In this document: piece after piece, positions 12,201-27,314 of the stretch | Numbering within the stretch: position 1 is the stretch's first letter | Layout: every line of letters starts with the position of its first letter | Assembly: GCA_037951105.1 (NCBI GenBank) | Contig: JBAMJV010003334.1 | Span: forward strand, 40,549 to 104,548 | DNA length: 64,000 nt | DNA from: Echinarachnius parma | Taxonomy: Eukaryota > Echinodermata > Echinoidea > Clypeasteroida > Echinarachniidae | Direction of reading: 5' to 3' | Program-made: the position numbers and the translations under genes | The notes under the pieces: generated by a model | Told to the model about the DNA's origin: nothing | What the model saw: the letters and a program-made list of their open reading frames with translations, nothing else | Database searches by the model: none

Positions 12201-14083
12201 CAAAATGAAAAATTGTGATTATCACATTTGTAGAGAATTGTCTCAGCTAGAACATATCAAAATTTGGAAGAAAATCGATCAACATTTACAGAGATACAAT
12301 CAATTTTCCAAAAATATGCTGACGTCATAATATGCAAATTGAAATTTTGAGTTCGGAGGCCATTATGATGACGCCATGAGTTAATTGAGGGTCAAATGAG
12401 ACATGAAATCATATCTCCCCGACTCATAATCTATCCAAATATGAAAAAAAACTTGGGAGTTCCCATCCATTCTGAAGAGTTACAATGAATTTTGTATAGG
12501 CATGTTTTTTGCCCATATATGCTATGTATTACAAGAGCTCGCGCGCACGGACATGTTTCTTGAACGGAAGCTCATTGCGTTTTTACTAGTCAGAAAAAGG
12601 TGAACAAGGTATCAAAATGCTTGGAAAGATGGGCTAAATATGATAACAGAGAAAATTCGGCGATTCTATGTTGCAAAATGCCAGTACGCGCGAAAACGCG
12701 CGCGCATGCGCGTGTGCGCGTTTTTTCGTAAAATGCTTAAAATGGCCTAAAACGTATCCAAAATGAATTTGCGACGATTTTGAACATTTAAAATTTTGCG
12801 CGCGCGCTGACGCGCGCACGTACGCATGCGCGCGCGTTTTTTGACCTGAAATTGACCGGACGGATATTGACCTGATCATGATAAATATGAATGAGAAACA
12901 ACTTTTCGTTATGAAGATATGATCATGAGAAGATATTCAGAAAATTTTACAAAATGGCGCCTAGATGACGTCATCAGTCAAGGTCAGGGTTCAAAACCTT
13001 ATTTTGCTTTGTCCATATGCCTATATATATGTGTGCCAAATTTCAAGGCACTTGATTGAGCCATTTTCAAGTTATCTTGGTAACAAAAAAGTGATTGGAA
13101 ATAAGAAAAATAAAGAATAATAATAATAACTAGAATTGTAATACTTGTTTAGAACAAGTATAGGTGGGCTGGTCGAACTAAAATTAAAGACATAATCAAG
13201 GGCTCATTTGAGATAGCTTATTGTCTCAGCTACAACATACTCGAAGTTCAGCGTAAACGAAGCTAAAACGAAGAAGATATTGGTCGCGAAAGACGGGAAT
13301 GTAGAATCCAGTTTGAAAAAAAGTCATGTCCCATAGAGAATACACGCAAAATGTTAAAAAATGACATGCCTCCTTAAATCGCAAAAATACGCCATGATGC
13401 CTTTGTCAAAATGAAAAATCGTGGTTATTACATTTGTAGAAAATTGTCTGAGCTAGAACATATCAAAATTTGGAAGAAAATCGATCAATATTTACAGAGA
13501 TACAATAAATTTTCCAAAAATATGCTGACGTCATAATATGCAAATTGAAATTTTGAGTTCGGAGGCCGTTATGATGACGCCATGAGTTAATTGAGGGTCA
13601 AATGAGACATGAAATCATATCTCCGACTCATAATCTATCCAAATATGAAAAAAAACTTGGGAGTTCCCATCCATTCTGAAGAGTTACAATGAATTTTGTA
13701 TAGGCATGTTTTTGCCCATATATGCTATGTATTACAAGAGCTCGCGCGCACGGACATGTTTCTTGAACGGAAGCTCATTGCGTTTTTACTAGTCAGAAAA
13801 AGGTGAACAAGGTATCAAAATGCTTGGAAAGATGGGCTAAATATGATAACAGAGAAAATTCGGCGATAATATCCGTCCGGTCAATTTCAGGTCAAAAAAC
13901 GCGCGCGCATGCGCGTGTGCGCGTTTTTTCGTAAAATGCTTAAAATGGCCTAAAACGTATCCAAAATGAATTTGCGACGATTTTGAACATTTTAAAATTT
14001 TGCGCGCGCGCTGACGCGCGCACGTACGCATGCGCGCGCGTTTTTTGACCTGAAATTGACCGGACGGATATTGACCTTGATCA
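9272..14083. repeat. Mixed satellite units between the two higher-order blocks
   Basis: There are four units, three of them of normal length apart from small indels. The first (9272-10468) is 1197 bp because it lacks nine bases of the AAT tract. Type b units (10469, 12878) alternate with type c units (9272, 11672) without a clean trimer. The unit at 11672-12877 has several one- and two-base indels (CTCCCCGACTC, an extra T in GTTTTTTGCCC, lost T runs) not seen in neighbours. The unit at 12878 carries an inverted patch described separately. The segment looks older or less homogenised than the flanks. Confidence 0.8.
13868..13899. repeat. Inverted 32-bp replacement inside satellite unit 12
   Basis: In every other unit GGCGAT is followed by TCTATGTTGCAAAATG and then the first GC-rich tract. 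Here the 32 bases are replaced by 32 bases starting AATATCCGTCCGGTC and ending GGTCAAAAAA. These are the reverse complement of the segment just downstream of the second GC-rich tract in the same unit (TTTTTTGACC to CCGGACGGATATT). The two GC tracts are inverted repeats of each other, so this is what a hairpin-guided template switch would leave. Unit length is unchanged. Confidence 0.85.
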
Positions 14084-17000
14084 TGATAAATATGAATGAG
14101 AAACAACTTTTCGTTATGAAGATATGATCATGAGAAGATATTCAGAAAATTTTACAAAATGGCGCCTAGATGACGTCATCAGTCAAGGTCAGGGTTCAAA
14201 ACCTTATTTTGCTTTGTCCATATGCCTATATATATGTGTGCCAAATTTCAAGGCACTTGATTGAGCCATTTTCAAGTTATCTTGGTAACAAAAAAGTGAT
14301 TGGAAATAAGAAAAATAAAGAATAATAATAATAACTAGAATTGTAATACTTGTTTAGAACAAGTATAGGTGGGCTGGTCGAACTAAAATTAAAGACATAA
14401 TCAAGGGCTCATTTGAGATAGCTTATTGTCTCAGCTACAACATACTCGAAGTTCAGCGTAAACGAAGCTAAAACGAAGAAGATATTGGTCGCGAAAGACG
14501 GGAATGTAGAATCCAGTTTTGAAAAAAAGTCATGTCCCATAGAGAATACACGCAAAATGTTAAAAAATGACATGCCTCCTTAAATCGCAAAAATACGCCA
14601 TGATGCCTTTGTCAAAATGAAAAATTGTGATTATCACATTTGTAGAGAATTGTCTCAGCTAGAACATATCAAAATTTGGAAGAAAATCGATCAACATTTA
14701 CAGAGATACAATCAATTTTCCAAAAATATGCTGACGTCATAATATGCAAATTGAAATTTTGAGTTCGGAGGCCATTATGATGACGCCATGAGTTAATTAA
14801 GGGTCAAATGAGACATGAAATCATATCTCCGACTCATAATCTATCCAAATATGAAAAAAAAATTGGGAGTTCCCATCCATTCTGAAGAGTTACAATGAAT
14901 TTTGTATAGGCATGTTTTTGCCCATATATGCTATGTATTACAAGAGCTCGCGCGCACGGTCATGTTTCTTGAACGGAAGCTCATTGCGTTTTTACTAGTC
15001 AGAAAAAGGTGAACAAGGTATCAAAATGCTTGGAAAGATGGGCTAAATATGATAACAGAGAAAATTCGGCGATTCTATGTTGCAAAATGCCAGTGCGCGC
15101 GAAAACGCGCGCGCATGCGCGTGTGCGCGTTTTTTCGTAAAATGCTTAAAATGACCTAAAACGTATCCAAAATGAATTTGCGACGATTTTGAACATTTTA
15201 AAATTTTGCGCGCGCGCTGACGCGCGCACGTACGCATGCGCGCGCGTTTTTTGACCTGAAATTGACCGGACGGATATTGACCTTGATCATGATAAATATG
15301 AATGAGAAACAACTTTTCGTTATGAAGATATGATCATGAGAAGATATTCAGAAAATTTTACAAAATGGCGCCTAGATGACGTCATCAGTCAAGGTCAGGG
15401 TTCAAAACCTTATTTTGCTTTGTCCATATGCCTATATATATGTGTGCCAAATTTCAAGGCACTTGATTGAACCATTTTCAAGTTATCGTGGTAACAAAAA
15501 AGTGATTGGAAATAAGAAAAATAAAGAATAACTAGAATTGTAATACTTGTTTAGAACAAGTATAGGTGGGCTGGTCGAACTAAAATTAAAGACATAATCA
15601 AGGGCGCATTTGAGATAGCTTATTGTCTCAGCTACAACATACTCGAAGTTCAGCGTAAACGAAGCTAAAACGAAGAAGATATTGGTCGCGAAAGACGGGA
15701 ATGTAGAATCCAGTTTTGAAAAAAAGTCATGTCCCATAGAGAATACACGCAAAATGTTAAAAAATGACATGCCTCCTTAAATCGCAAAAATACGCCATGA
15801 TGCCTTTGTCAAAATGAAAAATCGTGATTATCACATTTGTAGAGAATTGTCTCAGCTAGAACATATCAAAATTTGGAAGAAAATCGATCAACATTTACAG
15901 AGATACAATCAATTTTCCAAAAATATGCTGACGTCATAATATGCAAATTGAAATTTTGAGTTCGGAGGCCATTATGATGACGCCATGAGTTAATTGAGGG
16001 TCAAATGAGACATGAAATCATATCTCCGACTCATAATCTATCCAAATATGAAAAAAAACTTGGGAGTTCCCATCCATTCTGAAGAGTTACAATGAATTTT
16101 GTATAGGCATGTTTTTGCCCATATATGCTATGTATTACAAGAGCTCGCGCGCACGGTCATGTTTCTTGAACGGAAGCTCATTGCGTTTTTACTAGTCAGA
16201 AAAAGGTGAACAAGGTATCAAAATGCTTGGAAAGATGGGCTAAATATGATAACAGAGAAAATTCGGCGATTCTATGTTGCAAAATGCCAGTACGCGCGAA
16301 AACGCGCGCGCATGCGCGTGTGCGCGTTTTTTCGTAAAATGCTTAAAATGGCCTAAAACGTATCCAAAATGAATTTGCGACGATTTTGAACATTTTAAAA
16401 TTTTGCGCGCGCGCTGACGCGCGCACGTACGCATGCGCGCGCGTTTTTTGACCTGAAATTGACCGGACGGATATTGACCTTGATCATGATAAATATGAAT
16501 GAGAAACAACTTTTCGTTATGAAGATATGATCATGAGAAGATATTCAGAAAATTTTACAAAATGGCGCCTAGATGACGTCATCAGTCAAGGTCAGGGTTC
16601 AAAACCTTATTTTGCTTTGTCCATATGCCTATATATATGTGTGCCAAATTTCAAGGCACTTGATTGAGCCATTTTCAAGTTATCTTGGTAACAAAAAAGT
16701 GATTGGAAATAAGAAAAATAAAGAATAATAATAATAACTAGAATTGTAATACTTGTTTAGAACAAGTATAGGTGGGCTGGTCGAACTAAAATTAAAGACA
16801 TAATCAAGGGCTCATTTGAGATAGCTTATTGTCTCAGCTACAACATACTCGAAGTTCAGCGTAAACGAAGCTAAAACGAAGAAGATATTGGTCGCGAAAG
16901 ACGGGAATGTAGAATCCAGTTTTGAAAAAAAGTCATGTCCCATAGAGAATACACGCAAAATGTTAAAAAATGACATGCCTCCTTAAATCGCAAAAATACG

Positions 17001-20000
17001 CCATGATGCCTTTGTCAAAATGAAAAATCGTGATTATCACATTTGTAGAGAATTGTCTCAGCTAGAACATATCAAAATTTGGAAGAAAATCGATCAACAT
17101 TTACAGAGATACAATAAATTTTCCAAAAATATGCTGACGTCATAATATGCAAATTGAAATTTTGAGTTCGGAGGCCATTATGATGACGCCATGAGTTAAT
17201 TGAGGGTCAAATGAGACATGAAATCATATCTCCGACTCATAATCTATCCAAATATGAAAAAAAACTTGGGAGTTCCCATCCATTCTGAAGAGTTACAATG
17301 AATTTTGTATAGGCATGTTTTTGCCCATATATGCTATGTATTACAAGAGCTCGCGCGCACGGACATGTTTCTTGAACGGAAGCTCATTGCGTTTTTACTA
17401 GTCAGAAAAAGGTGAACAAGGTATCAAAATGCTTGGAAAGATGGGCTAAATATGATAACAGAGAAAATTCGGCGATTCTATGTTGCAAAATGCCAGTACG
17501 CGCGAAAACGCGCGCGCATGCGCGTGTGCGCGTTTTTTCGTAAAATGCTTAAAATGGCCTAAAACGTATCCAAAATGAATTTGCGACGATTTTGAACATT
17601 TTAAAATTTTGCGCGCGCGCTGACGCGCGCACGTACGCATGCGCGCGCGTTTTTTGACCTGAAATTGACCGGACGGATATTGACCTTGATCATGATAAAT
17701 ATGAATGAGAAACAACTTTTCGTTATGAAGATATGATCATGAGAAGATATTCAGAAAATTTTACAAAATGGCGCCTAGATGACGTCATCAGTCAAGGTCA
17801 GGGTTCAAAACCTTATTTTGCTTTGTCCATATGCCTATATATATGTGTGCCAAATTTCAAGGCACTTGATTGAGCCATTTTCAAGTTATCTTGGTAACAA
17901 AAAAGTGATTGGAAATAAGAAAAATAAAGAATAATAATAATAACTAGAATTGTAATACTTGTTTAGAACAAGTATAGGTGGGCTGGTCGAACTAAAATTA
18001 AAGACATAATCAAGGGCTCATTTGAGATAGCTTATTGTCTCAGCTACAACATACTCGAAGTTCAGCGTAAACGAAGCTAAAACGAAGAAGATATTGGTCG
18101 CGAAAGACGGGAATGTAGAATCCAGTTTTGAAAAAAAGTCATGTCCCATAGAGAATACACGCAAAATGTTAAAAAATGACATGCCTCCTTAAATCGCAAA
18201 AATACGCCATGATGCCTTTGTCAAAATGAAAAATTGTGATTATCACATTTGTAGAGAATTGTCTCAGCTAGAACATATCAAAATTTGGAAGAAAATCGAT
18301 CAACATTTACAGAGATACAATCAATTTTCCAAAAATATGCTGACGTCATAATATGCAAATTGAAATTTTGAGTTCGGAGGCCATTATGATGACGCCATGA
18401 GTTAATTGAGGGTCAAATGAGACATGAAATCATATCTCCGACTCATAATCTATCCAAATATGAAAAAAAAATTGGGAGTTCCCATCCATTCTGAAGAGTT
18501 ACAATGAATTTTGTATAGGCATGTTTTTGCCCATATATGCTATGTATTACAAGAGCTCGCGCGCACGGACATGTTTCTTGAACGGAAGCTCATTGCGTTT
18601 TTACTAGTCAGAAAAAGGTGAACAAGGTATCAAAATGCTTGGAAAGATGGGCTAAATATGATAACAGAGAAAATTCGGCGATTCTATGTTGCAAAATGCC
18701 AGTGCGCGCGAAAACGCGCGCGCATGCGCGTGTGCGCGTTTTTTCGTAAAATGCTTAAAATGGCCTAAAACGTATCCAAAATGAATTTGCGACGATTTTG
18801 AACATTTTAAAATTTTGCGCGCGCGCTGACGCGCGCACGTACGCATGCGCGCGCGTTTTTTGACCTGAAATTGACCGGACGGATATTGACCTTGATCATG
18901 ATAAATATGAATGAGAAACAACTTTTCGTTATGAAGATATGATCATGAGAAGATATTCAGAAAATTTTACAAAATGGCGCCTAGATGACGTCATCAGTCA
19001 AGGTCAGGGTTCAAAACCTTATTTTGCTTTGTCCATATGCCTATATATATGTGTGCCAAATTTCAAGGCACTTGATTGAACCATTTTCAAGTTATCGTGG
19101 TAACAAAAAAGTGATTGGAAATAAGAAAAATAAAGAATAACTAGAATTGTAATACTTGTTTAGAACAAGTATAGGTGGGCTGGTCGAACTAAAATTAAAG
19201 ACATAATCAAGGGCTCATTTGAGATAGCTTATTGTCTCAGCTACAACATACTCGAAGTTCAGCGTAAACGAAGCTAAAACGAAGAAGATATTGGTCGCGA
19301 AAGACGGGAATGTAGAATCCAGTTTTGAAAAAAAGTCATGTCCCATAGAGAATACACGCAAAATGTTAAAAAATGACATGCCTCCTTAAATCGCAAAAAT
19401 ACGCCATGATGCCTTTGTCAAAATGAAAAATTGTGATTATCACATTTGTAGAGAATTGTCTCAGCTAGAACATATCAAAATTTGGAAGAAAATCGATCAA
19501 CATTTACAGAGATACAATCAATTTTCCAAAAATATGCTGACGTCATAATATGCAAATTGAAATTTTGAGTTCGGAGGCCATTATGATGACGCCATGAGTT
19601 AATTGAGGGTCAAATGAGACATGAAATCATATCTCCGACTCATAATCTATCCAAATATGAAAAAAAAACTTGGGAGTTCCCATCCATTCTGAAGAGTTAC
19701 AATGAATTTTGTATAGGCATGTTTTTGCCCATATATGCTATGTATTACAAGAGCTCGCGCGCACGGACATGTTTCTTGAACGGAAGCTCATTGCGTTTTT
19801 ACTAGTCAGAAAAAGGTGAACAAGGTATCAAAATGCTTGGAAAGATGGGCTAAATATGATAACAGAGAAAATTCGGCGATTCTATGTTGCAAAATGCCAG
19901 TACGCGCGAAAACGCGCGCGCATGCGCGTGTGCGCGTTTTTTCGTAAAATGCTTAAAATGGCCTAAAACGTATCCAAAATGAATTTGCGACGATTTTGAA

Positions 20001-23000
20001 CATTTTAAAATTTTGCGCGCGCGCTGACGCGCGCACGTACGCATGCGCGCGCGTTTTTTGACCTGAAATTGACCGGACGGATATTGACCTTGATCATGAT
20101 AAATATGAATGAGAAACAACTTTTCGTTATGAAGATATGATCATGAGAAGATATTCAGAAAATTTTACAAAATGGCGCCTAGATGACGTCATCAGTCAAG
20201 GTCAGGGTTCAAAACCTTATTTTGCTTTGTCCATATGCCTATATATATGTGTGCCAAATTTCAAGGCACTTGATTGAGCCATTTTCAAGTTATCTTGGTA
20301 ACAAAAAAGTGATTGGAAATAAGAAAAATAAAGAATAATAATAATAACTAGAATTGTAATACTTGTTTAGAACAAGTATAGGTGGGCTGGTCGAACTAAA
20401 ATTAAAGACATAATCAAGGGCTCATTTGAGATAGCTTATTGTCTCAGCTACAACATACTCGAAGTTCAGCGTAAACGAAGCTAAAACGAAGAAGATATTG
20501 GTCGCGAAAGACGGGAATGTAGAATCCAGTTTTGAAAAAAAGTCATGTCCCATAGAGAATACACGCAAAATGTTAAAAAATGACATGCCTCCTTAAATCG
20601 CAAAAATACGCCATGATGCCTTTGTCAAAATGAAAAATCGTGGTTATTACATTTGTAGAAAATTGTCTGAGCTAGAACATATCAAAATTTGGAAGAAAAT
20701 CGATCAATATTTACAGAGATACAATAAATTTTCCAAAAATATGCTGACGTCATAATATGCAAATTGAAATTTTGAGTTCGGAGGCCGTTATGATGACGCC
20801 ATGAGTTAATTGAGGGTCAAATGAGACATGAAATCATATCTCCGACTCATAATCTATCCAAATATGAAAAAAAACTTGGGAGTTCCCATCCATTCTGAAG
20901 AGTTACAATGAATTTTGTATAGGCATGTTTTTGCCCATATATGCTATGTATTACAAGAGCTCGCGCGCACGGACATGTTTCTTGAACGGAAGCTCATTGC
21001 GTTTTTACTAGTCAGAAAAAGGTGAACAAGGTATCAAAATGCTTGGAAAGATGGGCTAAATATGATAACAGAGAAAATTCGGCGATTCTATGTTGCAAAA
21101 TGCCAGTACGCGCGAAAACGCGCGCGCATGCGCGTGTGCGCGTTTTTTCGTAAAATGCTTAAAATGGCCTAAAACGTATCCAAAATGAATTTGCGACGAT
21201 TTTGAACATTTTAAAATTTTGCGCGCGCGCTGACGCGCGCACGTACGCATGCGCGCGCGTTTTTTGACCTGAAATTGACCGGACGGATATTGACCTTGAT
21301 CATGATAAATATGAATGAGAAACAACTTTTCGTTATGAAGATATGATCATGAGAAGATATTCAGAAAATTTTACAAAATGGCGCCTAGATGACGTCATCA
21401 GTCAAGGTCAGGGTTCAAAACCTTATTTTGCTTTGTCCATATGCCTATATATATGTGTGCCAAATTTCAAGGCACTTGATTGAGCCATTTTCAAGTTATC
21501 TTGGTAACAAAAAAGTGATTGGAAATAAGAAAAATAAAGAATAATAATAATAACTAGAATTGTAATACTTGTTTAGAACAAGTATAGGTGGGCTGGTCGA
21601 ACTAAAATTAAAGACATAATCAAGGGCTCATTTGAGATAGCTTATTGTCTCAGCTACAACATACTCGAAGTTCAGCGTAAACGAAGCTAAAACGAAGAAG
21701 ATATTGGTCGCGAAAGACGGGAATGTAGAATCCAGTTTTGAAAAAAAGTCATGTCCCATAGAGAATACACGCAAAATGTTAAAAAATGACATGCCTCCTT
21801 AAATCGCAAAAATACGCCATGATGCCTTTGTCAAAATGAAAAATTGTGATTATCACATTTGTAGAGAATTGTCTCAGCTAGAACATATCAAAATTTGGAA
21901 GAAAATCGATCAACATTTACAGAGATACAATCAATTTTCCAAAAATATGCTGACGTCATAATATGCAAATTGAAATTTTGAGTTCGGAGGCCATTATGAT
22001 GACGCCATGAGTTAATTAAGGGTCAAATGAGACATGAAATCATATCTCCGACTCATAATCTATCCAAATATGAAAAAAAAATTGGGAGTTCCCATCCATT
22101 CTGAAGAGTTACAATGAATTTTGTATAGGCATGTTTTTGCCCATATATGCTATGTATTACAAGAGCTCGCGCGCACGGTCATGTTTCTTGAACGGAAGCT
22201 CATTGCGTTTTTACTAGTCAGAAAAAGGTGAACAAGGTATCAAAATGCTTGGAAAGATGGGCTAAATATGATAACAGAGAAAATTCGGCGATTCTATGTT
22301 GCAAAATGCCAGTGCGCGCGAAAACGCGCGCGCATGCGCGTGTGCGCGTTTTTTCGTAAAATGCTTAAAATGACCTAAAACGTATCCAAAATGAATTTGC
22401 GACGATTTTGAACATTTTAAAATTTTGCGCGCGCGCTGACGCGCGCACGTACGCATGCGCGCGCGTTTTTTGACCTGAAATTGACCGGACGGATATTGAC
22501 CTTGATCATGATAAATATGAATGAGAAACAACTTTTCGTTATGAAGATATGATCATGAGAAGATATTCAGAAAATTTTACAAAATGGCGCCTAGATGACG
22601 TCATCAGTCAAGGTCAGGGTTCAAAACCTTATTTTGCTTTGTCCATATGCCTATATATATGTGTGCCAAATTTCAAGGCACTTGATTGAACCATTTTCAA
22701 GTTATCGTGGTAACAAAAAAGTGATTGGAAATAAGAAAAATAAAGAATAACTAGAATTGTAATACTTGTTTAGAACAAGTATAGGTGGGCTGGTCGAACT
22801 AAAATTAAAGACATAATCAAGGGCGCATTTGAGATAGCTTATTGTCTCAGCTACAACATACTCGAAGTTCAGCGTAAACGAAGCTAAAACGAAGAAGATA
22901 TTGGTCGCGAAAGACGGGAATGTAGAATCCAGTTTTGAAAAAAAGTCATGTCCCATAGAGAATACACGCAAAATGTTAAAAAATGACATGCCTCCTTAAA

Positions 23001-26000
23001 TCGCAAAAATACGCCATGATGCCTTTGTCAAAATGAAAAATCGTGATTATCACATTTGTAGAGAATTGTCTCAGCTAGAACATATCAAAATTTGGAAGAA
23101 AATCGATCAACATTTACAGAGATACAATCAATTTTCCAAAAATATGCTGACGTCATAATATGCAAATTGAAATTTTGAGTTCGGAGGCCATTATGATGAC
23201 GCCATGAGTTAATTGAGGGTCAAATGAGACATGAAATCATATCTCCGACTCATAATCTATCCAAATATGAAAAAAAACTTGGGAGTTCCCATCCATTCTG
23301 AAGAGTTACAATGAATTTTGTATAGGCATGTTTTTGCCCATATATGCTATGTATTACAAGAGCTCGCGCGCACGGACATGTTTCTTGAACGGAAGCTCAT
23401 TGCGTTTTTACTAGTCAGAAAAAGGTGAACAAGGTATCAAAATGCTTGGAAAGATGGGCTAAATATGATAACAGAGAAAATTCGGCGATTCTATGTTGCA
23501 AAATGCCAGTACGCGCGAAAACGCGCGCGCATGCGCGTGTGCGCGTTTTTTCGTAAAATGCTTAAAATGGCCTAAAACGTATCCAAAATGAATTTGCGAC
23601 GATTTTGAACATTTTAAAATTTTGCGCGCGCGCTGACGCGCGCACGTACGCATGCGCGCGCGTTTTTTGACCTGAAATTGACCGGACGGATATTGACCTT
23701 GATCATGATAAATATGAATGAGAAACAACTTTTCGTTATGAAGATATGATCATGAGAAGATATTCAGAAAATTTTACAAAATGGCGCCTAGATGACGTCA
23801 TCAGTCAAGGTCAGGGTTCAAAACCTTATTTTGCTTTGTCCATATGCCTATATATATGTGTGCCAAATTTCAAGGCACTTGATTGAGCCATTTTCAAGTT
23901 ATCTTGGTAACAAAAAAGTGATTGGAAATAAGAAAAATAAAGAATAATAATAATAACTAGAATTGTAATACTTGTTTAGAACAAGTATAGGTGGGCTGGT
24001 CGAACTAAAATTAAAGACATAATCAAGGGCTCATTTGAGATAGCTTATTGTCTCAGCTACAACATACTCGAAGTTCAGCGTAAACGAAGCTAAAACGAAG
24101 AAGATATTGGTCGCGAAAGACGGGAATGTAGAATCCAGTTTTGAAAAAAAGTCATGTCCCATAGAGAATACACGCAAAATGTTAAAAAATGACATGCCTC
24201 CTTAAATCGCAAAAATACGCCATGATGCCTTTGTCAAAATGAAAAATCGTGATTATCACATTTGTAGAGAATTGTCTCAGCTAGAACATATCAAAATTTG
24301 GAAGAAAATCGATCAACATTTACAGAGATACAATAAATTTTCCAAAAATATGCTGACGTCATAATATGCAAATTGAAATTTTGAGTTCGGAGGCCATTAT
24401 GATGACGCCATGAGTTAATTGAGGGTCAAATGAGACATGAAATCATATCTCCGACTCATAATCTATCCAAATATGAAAAAAAACTTGGGAGTTCCCATCC
24501 ATTCTGAAGAGTTACAATGAATTTTGTATAGGCATGTTTTTGCCCATATATGCTATGTATTACAAGAGCTCGCGCGCACGGACATGTTTCTTGAACGGAA
24601 GCTCATTGCGTTTTTACTAGTCAGAAAAAGGTGAACAAGGTATCAAAATGCTTGGAAAGATGGGCTAAATATGATAACAGAGAAAATTCGGCGATTCTAT
24701 GTTGCAAAATGCCAGTACGCGCGAAAACGCGCGCGCATGCGCGTGTGCGCGTTTTTTCGTAAAATGCTTAAAATGGCCTAAAACGTATCCAAAATGAATT
24801 TGCGACGATTTTGAACATTTTAAAATTTTGCGCGCGCGCTGACGCGCGCACGTACGCATGCGCGCGCGTTTTTTGACCTGAAATTGACCGGACGGATATT
24901 GACCTTGATCATGATAAATATGAATGAGAAACAACTTTTCGTTATGAAGATATGATCATGAGAAGATATTCAGAAAATTTTACAAAATGGCGCCTAGATG
25001 ACGTCATCAGTCAAGGTCAGGGTTCAAAACCTTATTTTGCTTTGTCCATATGCCTATATATATGTGTGCCAAATTTCAAGGCACTTGATTGAGCCATTTT
25101 CAAGTTATCTTGGTAACAAAAAAGTGATTGGAAATAAGAAAAATAAAGAATAATAATAATAACTAGAATTGTAATACTTGTTTAGAACAAGTATAGGTGG
25201 GCTGGTCGAACTAAAATTAAAGACATAATCAAGGGCTCATTTGAGATAGCTTATTGTCTCAGCTACAACATACTCGAAGTTCAGCGTAAACGAAGCTAAA
25301 ACGAAGAAGATATTGGTCGCGAAAGACGGGAATGTAGAATCCAGTTTTGAAAAAAAGTCATGTCCCATAGAGAATACACGCAAAATGTTAAAAAATGACA
25401 TGCCTCCTTAAATCGCAAAAATACGCCATGATGCCTTTGTCAAAATGAAAAATTGTGATTATCACATTTGTAGAGAATTGTCTCAGCTAGAACATATCAA
25501 AATTTGGAAGAAAATCGATCAACATTTACAGAGATACAATCAATTTTCCAAAAATATGCTGACGTCATAATATGCAAATTGAAATTTTGAGTTCGGAGGC
25601 CATTATGATGACGCCATGAGTTAATTGAGGGTCAAATGAGACATGAAATCATATCTCCGACTCATAATCTATCCAAATATGAAAAAAAAATTGGGAGTTC
25701 CCATCCATTCTGAAGAGTTACAATGAATTTTGTATAGGCATGTTTTTGCCCATATATGCTATGTATTACAAGAGCTCGCGCGCACGGACATGTTTCTTGA
25801 ACGGAAGCTCATTGCGTTTTTACTAGTCAGAAAAAGGTGAACAAGGTATCAAAATGCTTGGAAAGATGGGCTAAATATGATAACAGAGAAAATTCGGCGA
25901 TTCTATGTTGCAAAATGCCAGTGCGCGCGAAAACGCGCGCGCATGCGCGTGTGCGCGTTTTTTCGTAAAATGCTTAAAATGGCCTAAAACGTATCCAAAA

Positions 26001-27314
26001 TGAATTTGCGACGATTTTGAACATTTTAAAATTTTGCGCGCGCGCTGACGCGCGCACGTACGCATGCGCGCGCGTTTTTTGACCTGAAATTGACCGGACG
26101 GATATTGACCTTGATCATGATAAATATGAATGAGAAACAACTTTTCGTTATGAAGATATGATCATGAGAAGATATTCAGAAAATTTTACAAAATGGCGCC
26201 TAGATGACGTCATCAGTCAAGGTCAGGGTTCAAAACCTTATTTTGCTTTGTCCATATGCCTATATATATGTGTGCCAAATTTCAAGGCACTTGATTGAAC
26301 CATTTTCAAGTTATCGTGGTAACAAAAAAGTGATTGGAAATAAGAAAAATAAAGAATAACTAGAATTGTAATACTTGTTTAGAACAAGTATAGGTGGGCT
26401 GGTCGAACTAAAATTAAAGACATAATCAAGGGCGCATTTGAGATAGCTTATTGTCTCAGCTACAACATACTCGAAGTTCAGCGTAAACGAAGCTAAAACG
26501 AAGAAGATATTGGTCGCGAAAGACGGGAATGTAGAATCCAGTTTTGAAAAAAAGTCATGTCCCATAGAGAATACACGCAAAATGTTAAAAAATGACATGC
26601 CTCCTTAAATCGCAAAAATACGCCATGATGCCTTTGTCAAAATGAAAAATCGTGATTATCACATTTGTAGAGAATTGTCTCAGCTAGAACATATCAAAAT
26701 TTGGAAGAAAATCGATCAACATTTACAGAGATACAATCAATTTTCCAAAAATATGCTGACGTCATAATATGCAAATTGAAATTTTGAGTTCGGAGGCCAT
26801 TATGATGACGCCATGAGTTAATTGAGGGTCAAATGAGACATGAAATCATATCTCCGACTCATAATCTATCCAAATATGAAAAAAAACTTGGGAGTTCCCA
26901 TCCATTCTGAAGAGTTACAATGAATTTTGTATAGGCATGTTTTTGCCCATATATGCTATGTATTACAAGAGCTCGCGCGCACGGACATGTTTCTTGAACG
27001 GAAGCTCATTGCGTTTTTACTAGTCAGAAAAAGGTGAACAAGGTATCAAAATGCTTGGAAAGATGGGCTAAATATGATAACAGAGAAAATTCGGCGATTC
27101 TATGTTGCAAAATGCCAGTACGCGCGAAAACGCGCGCGCATGCGCGTGTGCGCGTTTTTTCGTAAAATGCTTAAAATGGCCTAAAACGTATCCAAAATGA
27201 ATTTGCGACGATTTTGAACATTTTAAAATTTTGCGCGCGCGCTGACGCGCGCACGTACGCATGCGCGCGCGTTTTTTGACCTGAAATTGACCGGACGGAT
27301 ATTGACCTTGATCA
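14084..27314. repeat. Right higher-order repeat, 3609-bp three-unit period
   Basis: Eleven units run with lengths 1206, 1197, 1206, 1206, 1198, 1206, 1206, 1197, 1206, 1206, 1197. Every third unit has CCAGTGCGCGCGAAAA in place of CCAGTACGCGCGAAAA, and the unit after it lacks nine bases of the AAT tract. This gives a period of about 3609 bp (15043, 18652, 22262, 25871 for one landmark). A six-unit signature overlies it: the units at 14084 and 21303 share GTTAATTAAGG, CACGGTCATG and AAATGACCTAAA. No hairpin cassette occurs inside this block. Confidence 0.88.
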
